DNA of 64,000 nt from Acanthosepion lycidas (GCA_963932145.1 OZ010588.1:100281012-100345011), one strand, 5' to 3'. Shown: positions 42,560 through 53,653, counted from the stretch's first letter. Notes: generated from the sequence alone by a model not told the origin. Numbers and translations are program-made.

Positions 42560-43645
42560 ACACCCTCCTTACTGAAGGCGGCGGCATTCTCGTCTGACCA
42601 AAACAAAACTGCTTCCATTTAATCACCACAAAGAAGCTTTTCTGTCTGCCACCAGAATAGCTGATGCTAAACACCAGGAGAGCATAACTACCCTTTCTGT
42701 AGCTCAAGTTTCCCACTAACTTGAAGATGGATGACAATATCGTGTCAATTGCTACGTCTACTGTGAGAAATCTTTTCACGACAGAATCTATCTTGCAAAT
42801 TTACAAATCTGCCATTCGTCCGTGCATTGAATACTGTTGCCATATCTGGTCTGGGACTCCTGCTGAATATCTCGCGATTCTTGACAAATTCCAAAGAAGG
42901 GTCTGCAATGTAATCGATACTGACATGTCATCTTGACTTCAGTCACTTCTCACCAACATGATGTGGCTTCTCTCTGTCTTTTCTATAAATATATTTATAG
43001 CATGTTCCCGGATAAACTTTTTTTTCCTAGGTGTCATGACTACACCAATGTAAGCATGCTATTAGATTGGCATCTACGTCCCACCAGATATATTATTGAA
43101 ATAACTAAATGCAACCACCACTTCTTCTCCAAGAGTTTATTTTATCACACTCCTTTCCGTTCCGTTGCTTCTCTGATAACTACAACTTCACAAAATCTAA
43201 ATTCAACATCAGGCACCATCTTCTGTCTTCTTGGTTCCCGTTATTTCCATAGAAATTGCTACAACGAGCTTTTTTTTTTACTTGGTGTCCCGATTACATG
43301 AATTTAAGTGTGCTACTAGATTGGCCGTTAGATCTCACCGTTTTACTGTAGCACTCGCTAAATGCAACCGCCATTTCTACTCTGTTTCTTTTCTTGAACT
43401 TCGCAGCTGTGAAATTCCCTTTCGATTTATTGATTCCCTGATAACTACAATCTTCAAAGAATTACATGCAACGTCAATGGCAATATTCAGTCTTCTTCAA
43501 CCCTGTTTTATTTCGTAGCCTTTCCTCAATCCACTCTCCTTTCTGTTTTCTTATTCTCTTTCAATTTCGCTCACTGTGTTCCAGTGGCACAGTCACCTTG
43601 CTTGTGAAACGATTAAAAAAATGGAAAACAACGAAATGAAGTCAG
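42560..43645 (+). mobile_element. LINE fossil, Jockey/CR1-like C-terminus and 3' end, internally duplicated
   Basis: RIADAKHQESITTLSVAQ, then SIATSTVRNLFTTESILQ, IYKSAIRPCIEYCCHIWSGT and LAILDKFQRRVCNVIDTDMS (42725-42935), then HDVASLCLFYKY (42958-42994). A ~240-bp stretch (LHEFK/TNVSMLLDWHLR…KCNHHF…SLITT) is present twice in tandem (43020-43250 and 43255-43510). The 3' end GGCACAGTCACCTTGCTTG and GATTAAAAAAATGG closes the element. The part after the RT domain is the best preserved of its family here. Confidence 0.8.
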
Positions 43646-43926
43646 TTAAATTTACAGATCTCCTGTCACAGGCACTTTTCGTTAGAAAAAAAATCACCAT
43701 GCTCCAAATCTATAGCTTACTTTGAAGTTTCCAAATGAAATCCGTTCCTTGATTATCAGTCTTTACAAAAGAAATTCAATGAACAAGTCAGACCTTACAA
43801 CAATATATCCTCTATCAACAAATCTACCAATAGGCTTGTATGGCAAAAGATTTTTAGTTGGCTCGTCCGACGACACGCAGTAACGACAGGTAATCTGTAT
43901 TCAGTCATATAAATGGACTCACTCAC
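43646..43926. other. No recognised feature
   Basis: AT-rich, no gene or named repeat. Confidence 0.4.
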
Positions 43927-44140
43927 CTTTCATATAAATAATAACAGGTTTTGTGTTGAAACAAGAGCCACCAGCCGCACAGCTCTCTTGGATCGAGATC
44001 AAAGATTTCTTCAGTGACGCGTACTGATGAGAATTGCAGCGGGAATCCGACGTTTGATCTTCCAGAGAAAATGAATTTGGCGCTGGAGTGTGAGCGGCAT
44101 AAAAGAACACGTTCTCCTCTTTAAGTTTTGATGCAATAAA
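43927..44140 (-). CDS. Candidate internal coding exon, function unknown
   Basis: On the minus strand a 71-codon open stretch runs from an AG acceptor (GGCGCAG before 44140) to an AAAG|GTGAGT donor at 43927/43926, a strong match to the animal 5' splice site. The reading begins FIASKLKEENVFFYAAHTP, includes SLEDQTSDSRCNSHQYASLK and ends KPVIIYMK. Amino-acid use is balanced and not low-complexity, unlike the other short frames here. I recognise no domain. The acceptor's pyrimidine tract is weak. It could be a chance frame, an old transposon piece or a lone exon of a gene whose other exons lie outside. No adjoining exon in matching phase was found. Confidence 0.25.
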
Positions 44141-44560
44141 CTGCGCCGAAAGGCTTCAACGAAATTTGGGCATAACAGATTCGTCAATGTCATGAGAATT
44201 ATCGAAAAGTAAAACTTTACTAATTTATTGCAAAGCACTTTTACAGAAAAAAAAAATTCTAAGAGCAGACACTTCGTTTCAAAAAATTCACTCAAACCTG
44301 GTATAACAGCAAAATTGTCCAAATCGTGTAAAAGCATGGAATAATTGTCATTCTCACAAAATGTGTAATATCTATAAAAAAAAAAAAAAACACTAAACTA
44401 ATTGGACCCTAAGTTGTGCAATAAGAATATATAATTACTCTCAAAGATTAACAGAAGATTCGTGATGAAATCGCTTATTAACGAAAATGAAATGTTCGTC
44501 GTTAATTAATCATAGCCAAGGATCGGAAGCTCATGAAGAATTGAAATTCAATACAAACAG
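44141..44560. other. No recognised feature
   Basis: The 108-residue frame on the minus strand at 44011-44337 overlaps the candidate exon in another frame and has no domain. Confidence 0.4.
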
Positions 44561-44799
44561 ACACACACACACACACATATATATATATAAGAAACCACGT
44601 GGCCATATATATATATATATGGTCGATTTGCAAGGAAGGAAACTTACAGATGTTATCGGACTAGAGGGGTTGATCCCAGCGTGCGGCACATTTGGAAAGT
44701 GCATAAAAACATACCACCGGTTGCCCCAAACCTGGTGAGTGAAATTGAGTAGACGAACCCTTGAGGGCCGTCGATAGCTGTGGTAGCACTAAGTCACAA

Positions 44800-44875
44800 G
44801 TCATCATGGCCGACTGGCCGAGGCCTTAAGCGGGCTTGACTTGTTCAAATCGTTGATTACGCTAGATTACAGAAA
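44800..44875 (+). mobile_element. tRNA-like segment, possible SINE head
   Basis: GACTGGCCGAGGCCTTAAGC resembles a Leu/Ser-type tRNA A-box region and TTGTTCAAATCGTTG a decayed B box. Not a functional tRNA by eye. Confidence 0.3.
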
Positions 44876-44996
44876 CTCTAACTAAGATCTGTCCAGCATG
44901 GTCGCAGTTTAAACCACAGGTATGCTAAGCAAAACTCGGCAATAAAGATTGGCTAGCCTCCCTAGTAGACGGGTATCCTCGAATACTAGTTTCCAG

Positions 44997-44999
<3 letters not shown>

Positions 45000-45049
<50 letters not shown>

Positions 45050-45175
45050 CAGAGTAACCTTTCTTTGCCAGTCAGTCGTTTTGAATGAAACATGTATAAA
45101 AGAGGAATTGCTACTCAAATACATAATTATTAAATTCCATGACCCCCCAGCTCATGAGTTGTTTTTAATGAAACT

Positions 45176-45200
<25 letters not shown>
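45000..45200. repeat. (TA)n microsatellites
   Basis: TA tracts at 45000-45047 and 45176-45200. Confidence 0.9.
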
Positions 45201-45206
<6 letters not shown>

Positions 45207-45377
45207 CCATCCTCATTTTTCTAACATTCAAAATGATCTTCGCCCTCTCTAACCTAGGTTTATGTCCTGTCGTAATATGTTACCTCATACATTTAATCTG
45301 CTATTTCATTTTCAAATATTTTATCACTGCTCTTTCAACTGTAATAGATGAAACTGCTCCCCCACGTGCCAAACGTC

Positions 45378-45593
45378 TTATGGATCTTTTTTAATTGATC
45401 TCTTTAGCTTTAAGTTCAAATGATGATCCCTCTTGCTGTTGTGATCTGATCCAGTTTTCCTCTCTACCGTCCACTCTTTTATAAACTTATTCAACGTTCT
45501 CTTGATGGTTCTTGAATGGAATTTGAAGATAGCAGCCAGAATATGAATGTTGGTAGCATTACTGAAGGTCTGAAATAATTTTTCTCTCACCAT
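45378..45593 (-). mobile_element. Tc1-like transposase N-terminal fragment
   Basis: A 71-residue minus-strand frame from an ATG at 45593 reads MVREKLFQTFSNATNIHILA, FHSRTIKRTLNKFIKEWTVE and RKTGSDHNSKRDHH, with LKLKRSIKKDP at its end. The helix-turn-helix plus SRTIxRxLxKFxxxxTVExKxG layout fits the paired-like DNA-binding domain at the N-terminus of Tc1-type transposases. The catalytic domain is not found downstream, so only the 5' part remains. Upstream AT-rich sequence to 45720 may include the old 5' end. Confidence 0.55.
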
Positions 45594-45786
45594 TTTAACC
45601 TCTGCTATTTCTAACTGAATAACACAAAATGTTTTTCAGAGATTCTTAAGAGAAATGGTGACAAGATGGCTAATGTCTTATTTGAAAACCTGGAAAAAAT
45701 AAACTCAATTAGTGTAGTGTTTTCTTTATATTAAACATTTTGTGGGATGGACATTTATGCATTTACACGATTTGGACAATTTTGCA

Positions 45787-45789
<3 letters not shown>

Positions 45790-45865
<76 letters not shown>

Positions 45866-46064
45866 ATGTGTGTGTGTGTGTGTTTGTGGCTGTGTGTGTG
45901 TTTGAGTCTGTGTCTTGGTAAGAAGCAAGTATATTTTGTTTTAACCTGAATAAATCGTTCACTCTCCAGTATATTACAGTCGCCTGATGAGATACATTGA
46001 TACGCATCGAAAAACAACTGCAACTGTGTAGCGATTTTGACATGTTTTCTATGTAATATCCTAA

Positions 46065-46108
<44 letters not shown>

Positions 46109-46150
46109 ACAGTAGCTAACATCCCTGCAGCATATATATATATATTTCAA
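45790..46150. repeat. (CA)n-(TA)n-(TG)n and (TA)n tracts
   Basis: CA to TA to TG at about 45790-45900 makes a simple inverted compound tract. More TA lies at 46070-46103 and 46132-46145. Confidence 0.9.
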
Positions 46151-47029
46151 TTTTATGTCTACTAGTTGGCCTGGCTAATAGCCTTAAATAGTCTCCGATT
46201 AAGAACTTCAACAGTTGATTAAAAAGTTGATACTAAGTTGATTAGATTAGATTAGTATTCGGACTGATCTTACTTCGTTTGGCTATACAGCATTTGACCC
46301 TCCTCTATTCCTTGTAAGTTGTCTTGTTAATTGTTTTGTAACTTACTCTTCTGTGTTTTTGTATGCATCCGTTAACGTCAGATACTGGTAATAGTATAAA
46401 TATATTAAGCACGCATTCTTCTCCGTGTATCATTCACCTCGACGATACAGCATATATATATATATATATATGCGTATTTAGGCATCAAAAGCAATTATTA
46501 ATTAAAACAAAACTGTATGTTTGTGTTGATTAATTTTACTAATTGACTTTTTTCTATTATGAATAATGCTTCTTACACAAGGCGGACATTCCGTCAGAAA
46601 TTGTCCTAAGTTCATTTTAGAAAGTATTTTAAAAGTATAAGAAGCTGTGACCAATATGTCTTGTTCTTTTCATTCGAAATGAACTTGGAACAATTTGAGA
46701 AATATGATTTTAAATGAAATATAGATTCAGTAATGATTATACAATTTCGGTATCGTTAAAATACGTTTTTCCTCAGTTGCCACTTTTTGGTCGAAAAACT
46801 ATTACTTATGTATTCATATTATACAACTGAATGTACAATCTGCCGTAAGACTTCAATTCTGACGAATATCAAGTCCTTTTCGTGTCAATATATTTCTATA
46901 TTAAATAAACATTATTGTACTGTTGTGCCATCAATGCTTGATTTAATACGAAATATCTATCAATATTTTATTTTCAATGTATTCCTACAACAAAGACTTT
47001 GAATGGCTAATATAATATAGATATATAGA
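46151..47029. other. No recognised feature
   Basis: AT-rich sequence with one short TA tract at 46450. No gene supported. Confidence 0.45.
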
Positions 47030-47300
47030 TAGATCAAAATAGACAAATATACACAATACGTGACTGAGATAGATAGACAGAGAGAGAGATTAATCTAAAT
47101 AGAATGATATAGATGAGACGTGACTGCGATAGATAGATAGATAGATAGATAGATCTAAATAGACTGATGTACATAAGACGTGAATGAGATAGATAGAGAG
47201 AGAGAGAGAGATTGATCTAAATAGACTGATATAGATGAGACGTGACTGCGATAGATAGATAGATAGATCTAAATAGACTGATGTACATAAGACGTGAATG

Positions 47301-47347
<47 letters not shown>

Positions 47348-47538
47348 AAGAGATAGAGAGAGAGAGAAAGATTGATCAAAATAGATTGATATGGATGAGA
47401 CGTTACTGCGATAGATAGATAGATAGGTCTAAATAGACTGATGTACATAAGACGTGAATGAGATAGATAAATAGATAGATAGATTGAGAGAGAGAGAGAG
47501 AGAGATCTAAATAGACTGATATAGATGAGACATGACTG

Positions 47539-47587
<49 letters not shown>

Positions 47588-47848
47588 TACATGACATGAC
47601 TGAGATAGATTGATACATAGATAGATATAGAGGATTAGATAGAAAGATTGATAGATCTAAATAGACTGATTTACATAGGACGGGACGCAAATAGATATTT
47701 GGTTGGTGCAAAAAAATGTCGTTTTCTCACATATGTTACTATGTTACTTATTTTTGCACCAACCTAATAGATAGAGCGAGAGAGCGAAAGAGAAAGATTG
47801 ATCTAAATAGAATGATATGAATGAGACGTGACTGAGATAGATAGACAA

Positions 47849-47879
<31 letters not shown>

Positions 47880-47919
47880 TTCATCTAAATAGACTGATAT
47901 AGAAGAGACGTGACTGCGG

Positions 47920-47957
<38 letters not shown>

Positions 47958-47960
47958 TAC
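47030..47960. repeat. (GATA)n/(GA)n higher-order repeat with a fixed spacer
   Basis: About eleven blocks in which a spacer close to ATCTAAATAGACTGATRTA and CATAAGACGTGAMTGMGATAG alternates with GATA and GAGA tracts. The spacer is better kept than the tracts, so the unit is spacer plus tract. Confidence 0.85.
47698..47767. mobile_element. Palindromic mariner-type MITE, short form, copy 4
   Basis: TTTGGTTGGTGCAAAAAAAT start, GTCGTTTTCTCACATATG, then a defective right arm ending TTTTTGCACCAACCTAA. TA on both sides. It sits in the GATA array. Confidence 0.88.
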
Positions 47961-48069
47961 TCAGATAGCTGAGCCGAGACTTAGATAAATGGAAAAAGAC
48001 TAAGAAAATTAGACCCTCGTAAAATATATGGATTTTTGTGACATATATATAACCATCGCTTACCATGAA

Positions 48070-48620
48070 TTTCGAAGTAGTGCTCTCATTAATTATTAAC
48101 TAGGTTCGACTTTGCTTAACCTGATTGATCGAACACAATGCAGTGCCTACGTATACGGTAGCTGTCGACTCATTAAATGCATATGACAATCACTGACATG
48201 TATTAACTGTCATGAATGCGACAATGGCTCTTGAAAGTGGTTAGCGATTTCCAAAATTTATGCAATGATAACCGTGGCAACAATTGTTCGAGGCGCCTGC
48301 GTCTGTGGCTTCTGGGTTCGCTGGTTTTGTATTTTCAAGTGCCTGGTCAGTCCAGATCGACTGGAGAACTACTTCTCTCTGTATGTGCAGGTAAGACTGT
48401 TTGTTAACCGGGCAAACGGTAGTTACAGCTGAGTCTCACTGTCTGACGTTACATGTGATTAACGATGCCTACTTGGGATAAACAGATGCAATTGCATTCG
48501 GAAAACGCAAACTGTGGGGTATTTTTTCTTGCCAATGGCTAGTCCCCTTCTGTCCATCCCCTTTTTAGTTGCCTTTGAAATTTTGGATTTTCGCCTTATT
48601 TTCGTTCACCACTGCTGCGG
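48070..48620. other. No gene supported; one frame with a strong splice donor
   Basis: A 63-residue frame (48216-48407, plus) reads SRRLRLWLLGSLVLYFQVPG and GELLLSVCAG and meets TGCAG|GTAAGA at 48390. I see no domain or good acceptor and regard it as weak. Confidence 0.2.
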
Positions 48621-48624
48621 CTTG

Positions 48625-48895
48625 GTATTGAACTCACAACGTGTTTATCCATTGAGTCATGTGTCCTTGAGGACATCTGTGTGTGAATTTTTGCGACATA
48701 TAAACCTAATATTTCAGCAACCGTTTTTTACCAGTGCTCATAACACAATTTTTTCTTCTTATTATTGCATTTTTTTTTTTTACCAGATCTTATCTTTATC
48801 TTGCATTAATTTTTAGTTAGATCCAATGACTAGAGCCAAAGAGTTGTGAGTTCAATACCTGGCCACAGCAGAGATGAACCAAAACATGAAGAGTT
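48625..48895. mobile_element. Two tRNA-like SINE heads in opposite sense
   Basis: Minus: GTATTGAACTCACAACGTG then TTTATCCATTGAGTCATGTG (48628-48665). Plus: TTAGTTAGATCCAATGACTA then GTGAGTTCAATACCTGG (48815-48865). Both are of the 10960 type. Confidence 0.55.
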
Positions 48896-48899
48896 GAGT

Positions 48900-49070
48900 T
48901 AAAGAGAAATAACTTAGACATCTGGAAGAGGCATGGTACGTGGAACAAGAACAATATACACCCCGGTGGACGAAATAAAGGGTTCGGTTCAAAATTCCAA
49001 TCACCTGAAGAAGGCCGGAGAGTACAACGGCCGAAACGTTGGGAATATGGCAATGAAGAGGAGGATATCA
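48900..49070 (+). mobile_element. Retro-element fragment with CTGAAGA...GGCCGAAACG motif
   Basis: At 49004-49045, CTGAAGAAGGCCGG pairs with CGGCC just before GAAACGTTGGG. Flanks ATTCCAA and TTGGGAAT can also pair. The same motif occurs at 39735 and 59880 on the minus strand. Confidence 0.55.
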
Positions 49071-49074
49071 GTCT

Positions 49075-49290
49075 GCAAGAGATGTGAACAGTAGATGTGT
49101 AAATTTGAAGGATGGACTCAGACGAGAATAATTTCCTGGTGCGCCAGAGATAACCAACTTTCTTTGCGGTAGATGAAGCTATTGATTCAATGTAGTTGTT
49201 CCGCCACAGGTCAGTGGAAAACGTGAGACCAAGCACTCGCAGACAGACGCTGTCGTGGAGATGAGAATAAGTTTTCATACTTTCCGATTC
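49075..49290 (-). mobile_element. LINE fossil, Jockey/CR1-like piece
   Basis: Minus-strand frame: MKTYSHLHDSVCLRVLGLTF and STDLWRNNYIESIASSTAKK, with a KLFSSESILQIYTSTV stretch after them. This is the RLLGLTFSTDMxWxDYIxSIA to SILxLYKSTIRPC block of the family. Open for about 65 codons. Confidence 0.75.
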
Positions 49291-49474
49291 TACATGTTTC
49301 GGTCAGCACCGTTGACTTTCCAATTTCGACCATGAATCATTCATAGCTGTTTTAATCTAGGGAAGGTTACTGAATAGAATAATCAAGCGATGGTTGGTAA
49401 TGAACGATAATTCTTAGGAAAGAACAATACATATAAGATTCGCCAGAGGCGCGTAAAAGAAGTAATCAACTGCT
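49291..49474. other. No recognised feature
   Basis: Short stretch without signal. Confidence 0.4.
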
Positions 49475-50040
49475 AGAAATGAGTCAAGTGAGTTCCACTA
49501 TGAATTTCCAACTGCAGGATATCTACCAACCACCCCATGCGTTCAGATGTGGCACAAATTTAGTGTGGGTTATCTAACCTGTAGGCTCGGCCAAAATTTT
49601 CCTGTAGACCCCGCATAAAACGGAGTCGGGTAGCTGTTTCCCGAGACGATACTCTGCCCCTCGACATAGGCTCGTCTCGGAAATCCTCTCTACCACCTGG
49701 CAGAGAGTTTGACCAGCAAGCTGGAGACGAATATTCAACTGCATGATATCTACTAACCGCTCCACACGGTCAGATGTGGCACAAGTTCGAATTTAATGTG
49801 GGGTATCCGAGGCCGTGGGCTCGGCCAAAAATTCATGTAGCTGTTTCCCGAGACAAGACTCTACCCTTCGACATAGCCTCTGCCCACGGACAGAGAGATT
49901 GACCATCACTGCTGGAGACGAAATTCCAACTGTAGAATATCTACAATAATCCCCACATAGCCCCGCCTGGGCATCCTCTCTACCCAGATGCAGAGAGTTT
50001 GACCAGCTCAGCTGGAGATGAAACTCCAACTCTAGACCAA
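49475..50040 (-). repeat. Hairpin-unit array, about two and a half units
   Basis: Period about 221 bp: ATGTGGCACAAR near 49549 and 49771, CTCGGCCAAAA, CCGAGACGA...TCGTCTCGG hairpin (49640-49680), GCAGAGAGTTTGACCA and GGAGACGAAATTCCAACT. It matches the 39.4-kb unit in order and sense. The ~130-bp inverted ends seen at 32 kb are not evident here. Confidence 0.75.
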
Positions 50041-50615
50041 CATACTGTATTTACTACTGTATTTATGTGAATGGAGACATGCCTATTATCGTCCGCCGGT
50101 ATGCTATAACAATACCTAAAGTGAATTCACCAAGTAATAACATAAGGCAATTTGGAAATGTAATTTTAGATTTAAACATTTCACCGATGGAATGGTTCAA
50201 ATAATTCTCATCTATTTCTATATTTTTCACTCGGTGTTCTATATGGGATTCGAAGTTGGATAATATTTAGCTATTCATAAGCCATTTCCAAAGAGTACTT
50301 GTTTTTTTGTCTTACTAAATTTAAGTCTAGAATTTTAAATTTATGTATTAAACCACAAGCTAGTTTCAAATGCCACGTCGCCATGTTTTTCGCCTTCGGT
50401 TTATGAAATATTTTTAATCTGTTTGTTCTTAAATTTAATTAAATTTTATTTCTACAATTTTGTTTAGTATATTTTAATTTATTTTTTGCAACCTGTTTCT
50501 AATATTTGTTCTCGTTTATTAAAATTGGTGGATGGACGTGTGGTATTAAGTTTTGTGAAAAATATTCGCTATGACGGGTTTTCACATTCACCCAACTACC
50601 CTTGGGAAATATCCG
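50041..50615. other. AT-rich, no recognised feature
   Basis: No gene or named repeat. Confidence 0.5.
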
Positions 50616-50619
50616 TCCT

Positions 50620-51430
50620 GGGTAATACAATAAAATACATCCGTATCCTCGGTAAGACGATAAACTACATCCGCGTACTGCGTAAGACGATAAACTACAC
50701 CGCGTCCTTGGCAAGATGATAAACTACATCCGCTTCCTGGGTAAGACAATAAACTATATCCGCATCCTTGGAAAGACGATAAAATGCATCCGCGTCCTTG
50801 GCAAGATGATAAACTACATCCGCGTCCTGGGTAAGACGATAAAGTACATCCCTGTCCTTGGAAAGATGATAAACTACATCCGCATCCTGGGTAAGATGAT
50901 AAACTACATCCGCGTCCTTAGCAAGATGATAAACTACATCCGCGTCTAGGGTATGATGATAAACTACATCCGCGTCCTTAGAAAGATGATATACTACATC
51001 CGTATCCTGGGTAAGACGATAAATTACATCCGCGTCCTGGTTAAGACAATCAACTACATCCAATAGCAAGGCCTCTGATCAGGTTTTGAAGAGCGAGGAA
51101 ACACCTCTTAATTGCTGGTTTTCCCAGGTCCACCCGGAACCGGTGTGGGTTCCAACTATGGGCAAACAGTTAATCCCCAAACTGGGGTCAAAACATTATG
51201 AAAGTGTCAAAATAGGCTTTAATGCCAGCAATACATTTTTTGTAAAAATCTTTACCAGCAATGAATTCTGAAGAAAAATATTAACAGCAATACGCTTTTG
51301 AACGAAGAAATATCAACAATACATTTTTGGAAAAAAAAATAACTGTAGTACACTTGAAAAAAATAATAACAGCAAAAAAAATGTTGTCGGCATTTAATAA
51401 CTCATTGAGGTTGATATGCCGTAAAGCAAA
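50620..51430 (+). mobile_element. 30-bp-minisatellite element, longest copy
   Basis: About fifteen 30-bp units (50620-51065) of type ACTACATCCGCGTCCTGGG with TAAGACGATAA. Then AGCAAGGCCTCTGATC, a unique part (CACCTCTTAATTGCTGG, CCCAGGTCCACCCGGAACCG, CTATGGGCAAACAG), AATACATTTTTTGTAAAAAT and TTACCAGCAATG phrases, and ACTCATTGAGGTTGATATGC with GTAAAGCAAACC. Frames reading DVVYRLTQDA or YIRVLGKTIN in tandem are artefacts. Confidence 0.85.
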
Positions 51431-52037
51431 CCTTGAGAAATATCAGAATCGACCTCTTTTCTCTCTAGCTATGGTTTAAATAGTTGGGCTGATTAAGTTG
51501 TTGACTTGAAGTGGCTCCCAGTTTAGGAGAAGGAACACTTTGATTTTGAAACCATCCTGAAAATGGATCGTCTCCGTCAGATTAACTTGCTCTAGGTACG
51601 CACAATGTTCCTATGATATCTGAACAGGGCGGTCATTGATTACGTGACACTTAAGATGTTGAATACCATTTCTATATTTTTTTTTTATATTATAAATAAG
51701 TATTCGTATGGTTTATTTTAAGTATGTACGCATGTATATTTTATCCGATTAATGGAAAGTTTATCTACGAGATAATGGAATAATAGTATAACCAATGTAT
51801 AGGTTATTTGGATTTTTATTATTATAAGAGAAACATTCTCGATATGACAGAGAAAATTTATGAACGTTAGTAGTTTAAGATATGGTTATGGTGCTATTGT
51901 GTTAGGATAATTTAGAGGTCTTACATTTTATGATAGTAGATCTAATTGTTTTCTCAATATGTCATATGCATCTTTTAATTTAATTTAACCATCAACATTT
52001 CTTTTGACATGTAAATATGTATTTTTTCCAAAGATTA
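51431..52037. other. No gene; weak repeat similarity
   Basis: Near 51470-51600 there is slight likeness to 59220-59300. The rest is AT-rich without signal. Confidence 0.4.
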
Positions 52038-52404
52038 TGTTATGGGGTCCACCACTTTGTCATATAAGTGGACTCTACCAAGTGTACCTGGACTGCTGCC
52101 GTTAAATACACAGAGTTACAGTCAGTGAGGAGTCAGTCGTAAGTCAGTAGTCGGAGAGTGAGAGAATATACGAACGGAGATAGAGTGAGGTAACCTCTTG
52201 TAGAAGTCAGTTACAAGCACGTAGACTCTAAGGAAGTCCTACTTCGAGACTGTATATATCTATCTGTATTTGCTACTAACCACGTTCCTGGACTTACTAA
52301 CAGTATTACTCTTTGTATGATTGTGTAAATACATTTTATTTCTTATATTTAATTATTACGTTTGTCATTCCTTGGAGACCGAATTCCTCTCGGAATCCAC
52401 AACA
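52038..52404. mobile_element. Solo LTR (retroelement fossil)
   Basis: A ~367-bp block begins TGTTATGG and ends CACAACA, giving the short TGTT/AACA inverted ends of an LTR. Flanking 5-mers (gatta and gaata) are near-identical, in line with a target duplication. No internal coding region adjoins it. The family is uncertain. Confidence 0.5.
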
Positions 52405-52539
52405 GAATATTAATTTTTCTGTTATTTTAGTTTCTTACATGTGATATTAATTCTACTCTTAGTACTAGAGAAGATTTATTCGTTATGTTTATTTCACGCC
52501 AGTAGTCGTTGTTATAGTAAAGTGCGCATGTGATTAGAT

Positions 52540-52625
52540 ATGCAGGTAATACAATGGGTAGCAACAAGCAAAGTGTAATCGGCGGCCCGAGTTCAAATTC
52601 CGTCCAAGATCATTTTTTATATTAC
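52540..52625 (+). mobile_element. tRNA-like SINE fragment
   Basis: A-box-like AATACAATGGGTAGCAAC and a B-box-like GCCCGAGTTCAAATTCCGTC phrase. Fits the tRNA-like part of the 5S/tRNA SINE or a relative. Confidence 0.5.
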
Positions 52626-52842
52626 TGTTCACCACATAATCTCCCCCCAAATCCACACGAAGCTCGAGGATTACTGTGTTGCACTTAATACGCGTAAAAA
52701 AGACAGATGAAGTTCATGAGGTTATGCAGAAATTATTATTGTCAACTCGACACTTGAAAAGGAGAAGATTATAGTGATTGGGAAAACATTCTACCGAAAG
52801 ATGGATCTAAAAAAAATGAAAGTTTTAGATTATTACTAGCAG

Positions 52843-53543
52843 CATGGCCCTGCGTTGCCCGTGCTTGATTCAAAAATCGTACGACTCATACAGCAATCGC
52901 TATCACTTGACTTAGAATATTTTTGCCCTTCTTTGCCTTTAAAGGAGTGCCCTTTGCCGTGCTGATGTTGCTACATGTCTTACTTCTTGCCTATCTCACA
53001 CTGCGATTTTTTTCTAATCTCTATACTAAACATTAAATCTCTTACGAAAAAAGAACTAAATAAGATGAACACAAAACGATCAGCTTTAAAAAAGGACTTG
53101 TAACTGGAAAAACCGAATGAAAAAAGAATGTTAACGACAAATACTTTTTCACACCCAACCCAGTTCTTCGGAATCAGAATCAACGTTGAGTAAGCAAGCG
53201 AATGAGCCAATTGATGTAAAGTGCTATGCAGATTTAAATTTTTCCCTCTTGTGACGAATGCAGCTATCGATTTTTTGAATGCTAGCATGCTAGTTAACAT
53301 TCGTGTCAGTCAGCTGTTGACTCTCACGCTGGCCAGTAGAATCTTCCTGCCTATTCATGGCAGCCAGCTATTGGCTCTTACTCTGGGCAGTACAAAATGG
53401 CAGCAAACTACATGAAAACTGCCGTAGAAGCATGAAAAAATCGATTATTTCCACTATCGATGGGAGTTGGGAAATGCGAAGTCGGTCTTGGCCTGCTCGC
53501 TAACTTGGAGCATGTGCATGTAAATTTTGGTGCAAATCCGTCG

Positions 53544-53577
<34 letters not shown>

Positions 53578-53598
53578 CCTGCCTTTCATAGATAGAGA

Positions 53599-53629
<31 letters not shown>

Positions 53630-53645
53630 TATTATTATTATTCGA
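52843..53645 (+). mobile_element. Dispersed repeat with TACTAGC head and (CA)n/(TTA)n tail
   Basis: Starts TTACTAGCAGCATGGCCCTG with GTTGCCCGTGC and ends GGTGCAAATCCGTCGTTACA, (CA)n, CTTTCATAGATAGAGATT and (ATT)n. A head with GCCC..CGTTGCCCG and a tail of CA repeats plus ATAGATAGA is common in invertebrate repeats. I infer a retroposed element. No protein recognised inside. Confidence 0.5.
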
Positions 53646-53653
53646 ATAATTAA

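Noticed and set aside
47030-47960. CRISPR-like alternation of repeat and spacer
   Set aside because: The regular elements are GATA/GAGA microsatellites and the spacers are alike, the reverse of a CRISPR array; the genome is eukaryotic.
50695-51069. 124-residue protein-like tandem repeat (DVVYRLTQDA)
   Set aside because: It is the 30-bp minisatellite, whose unit length is a multiple of three; the same occurs in non-coding copies of the family.
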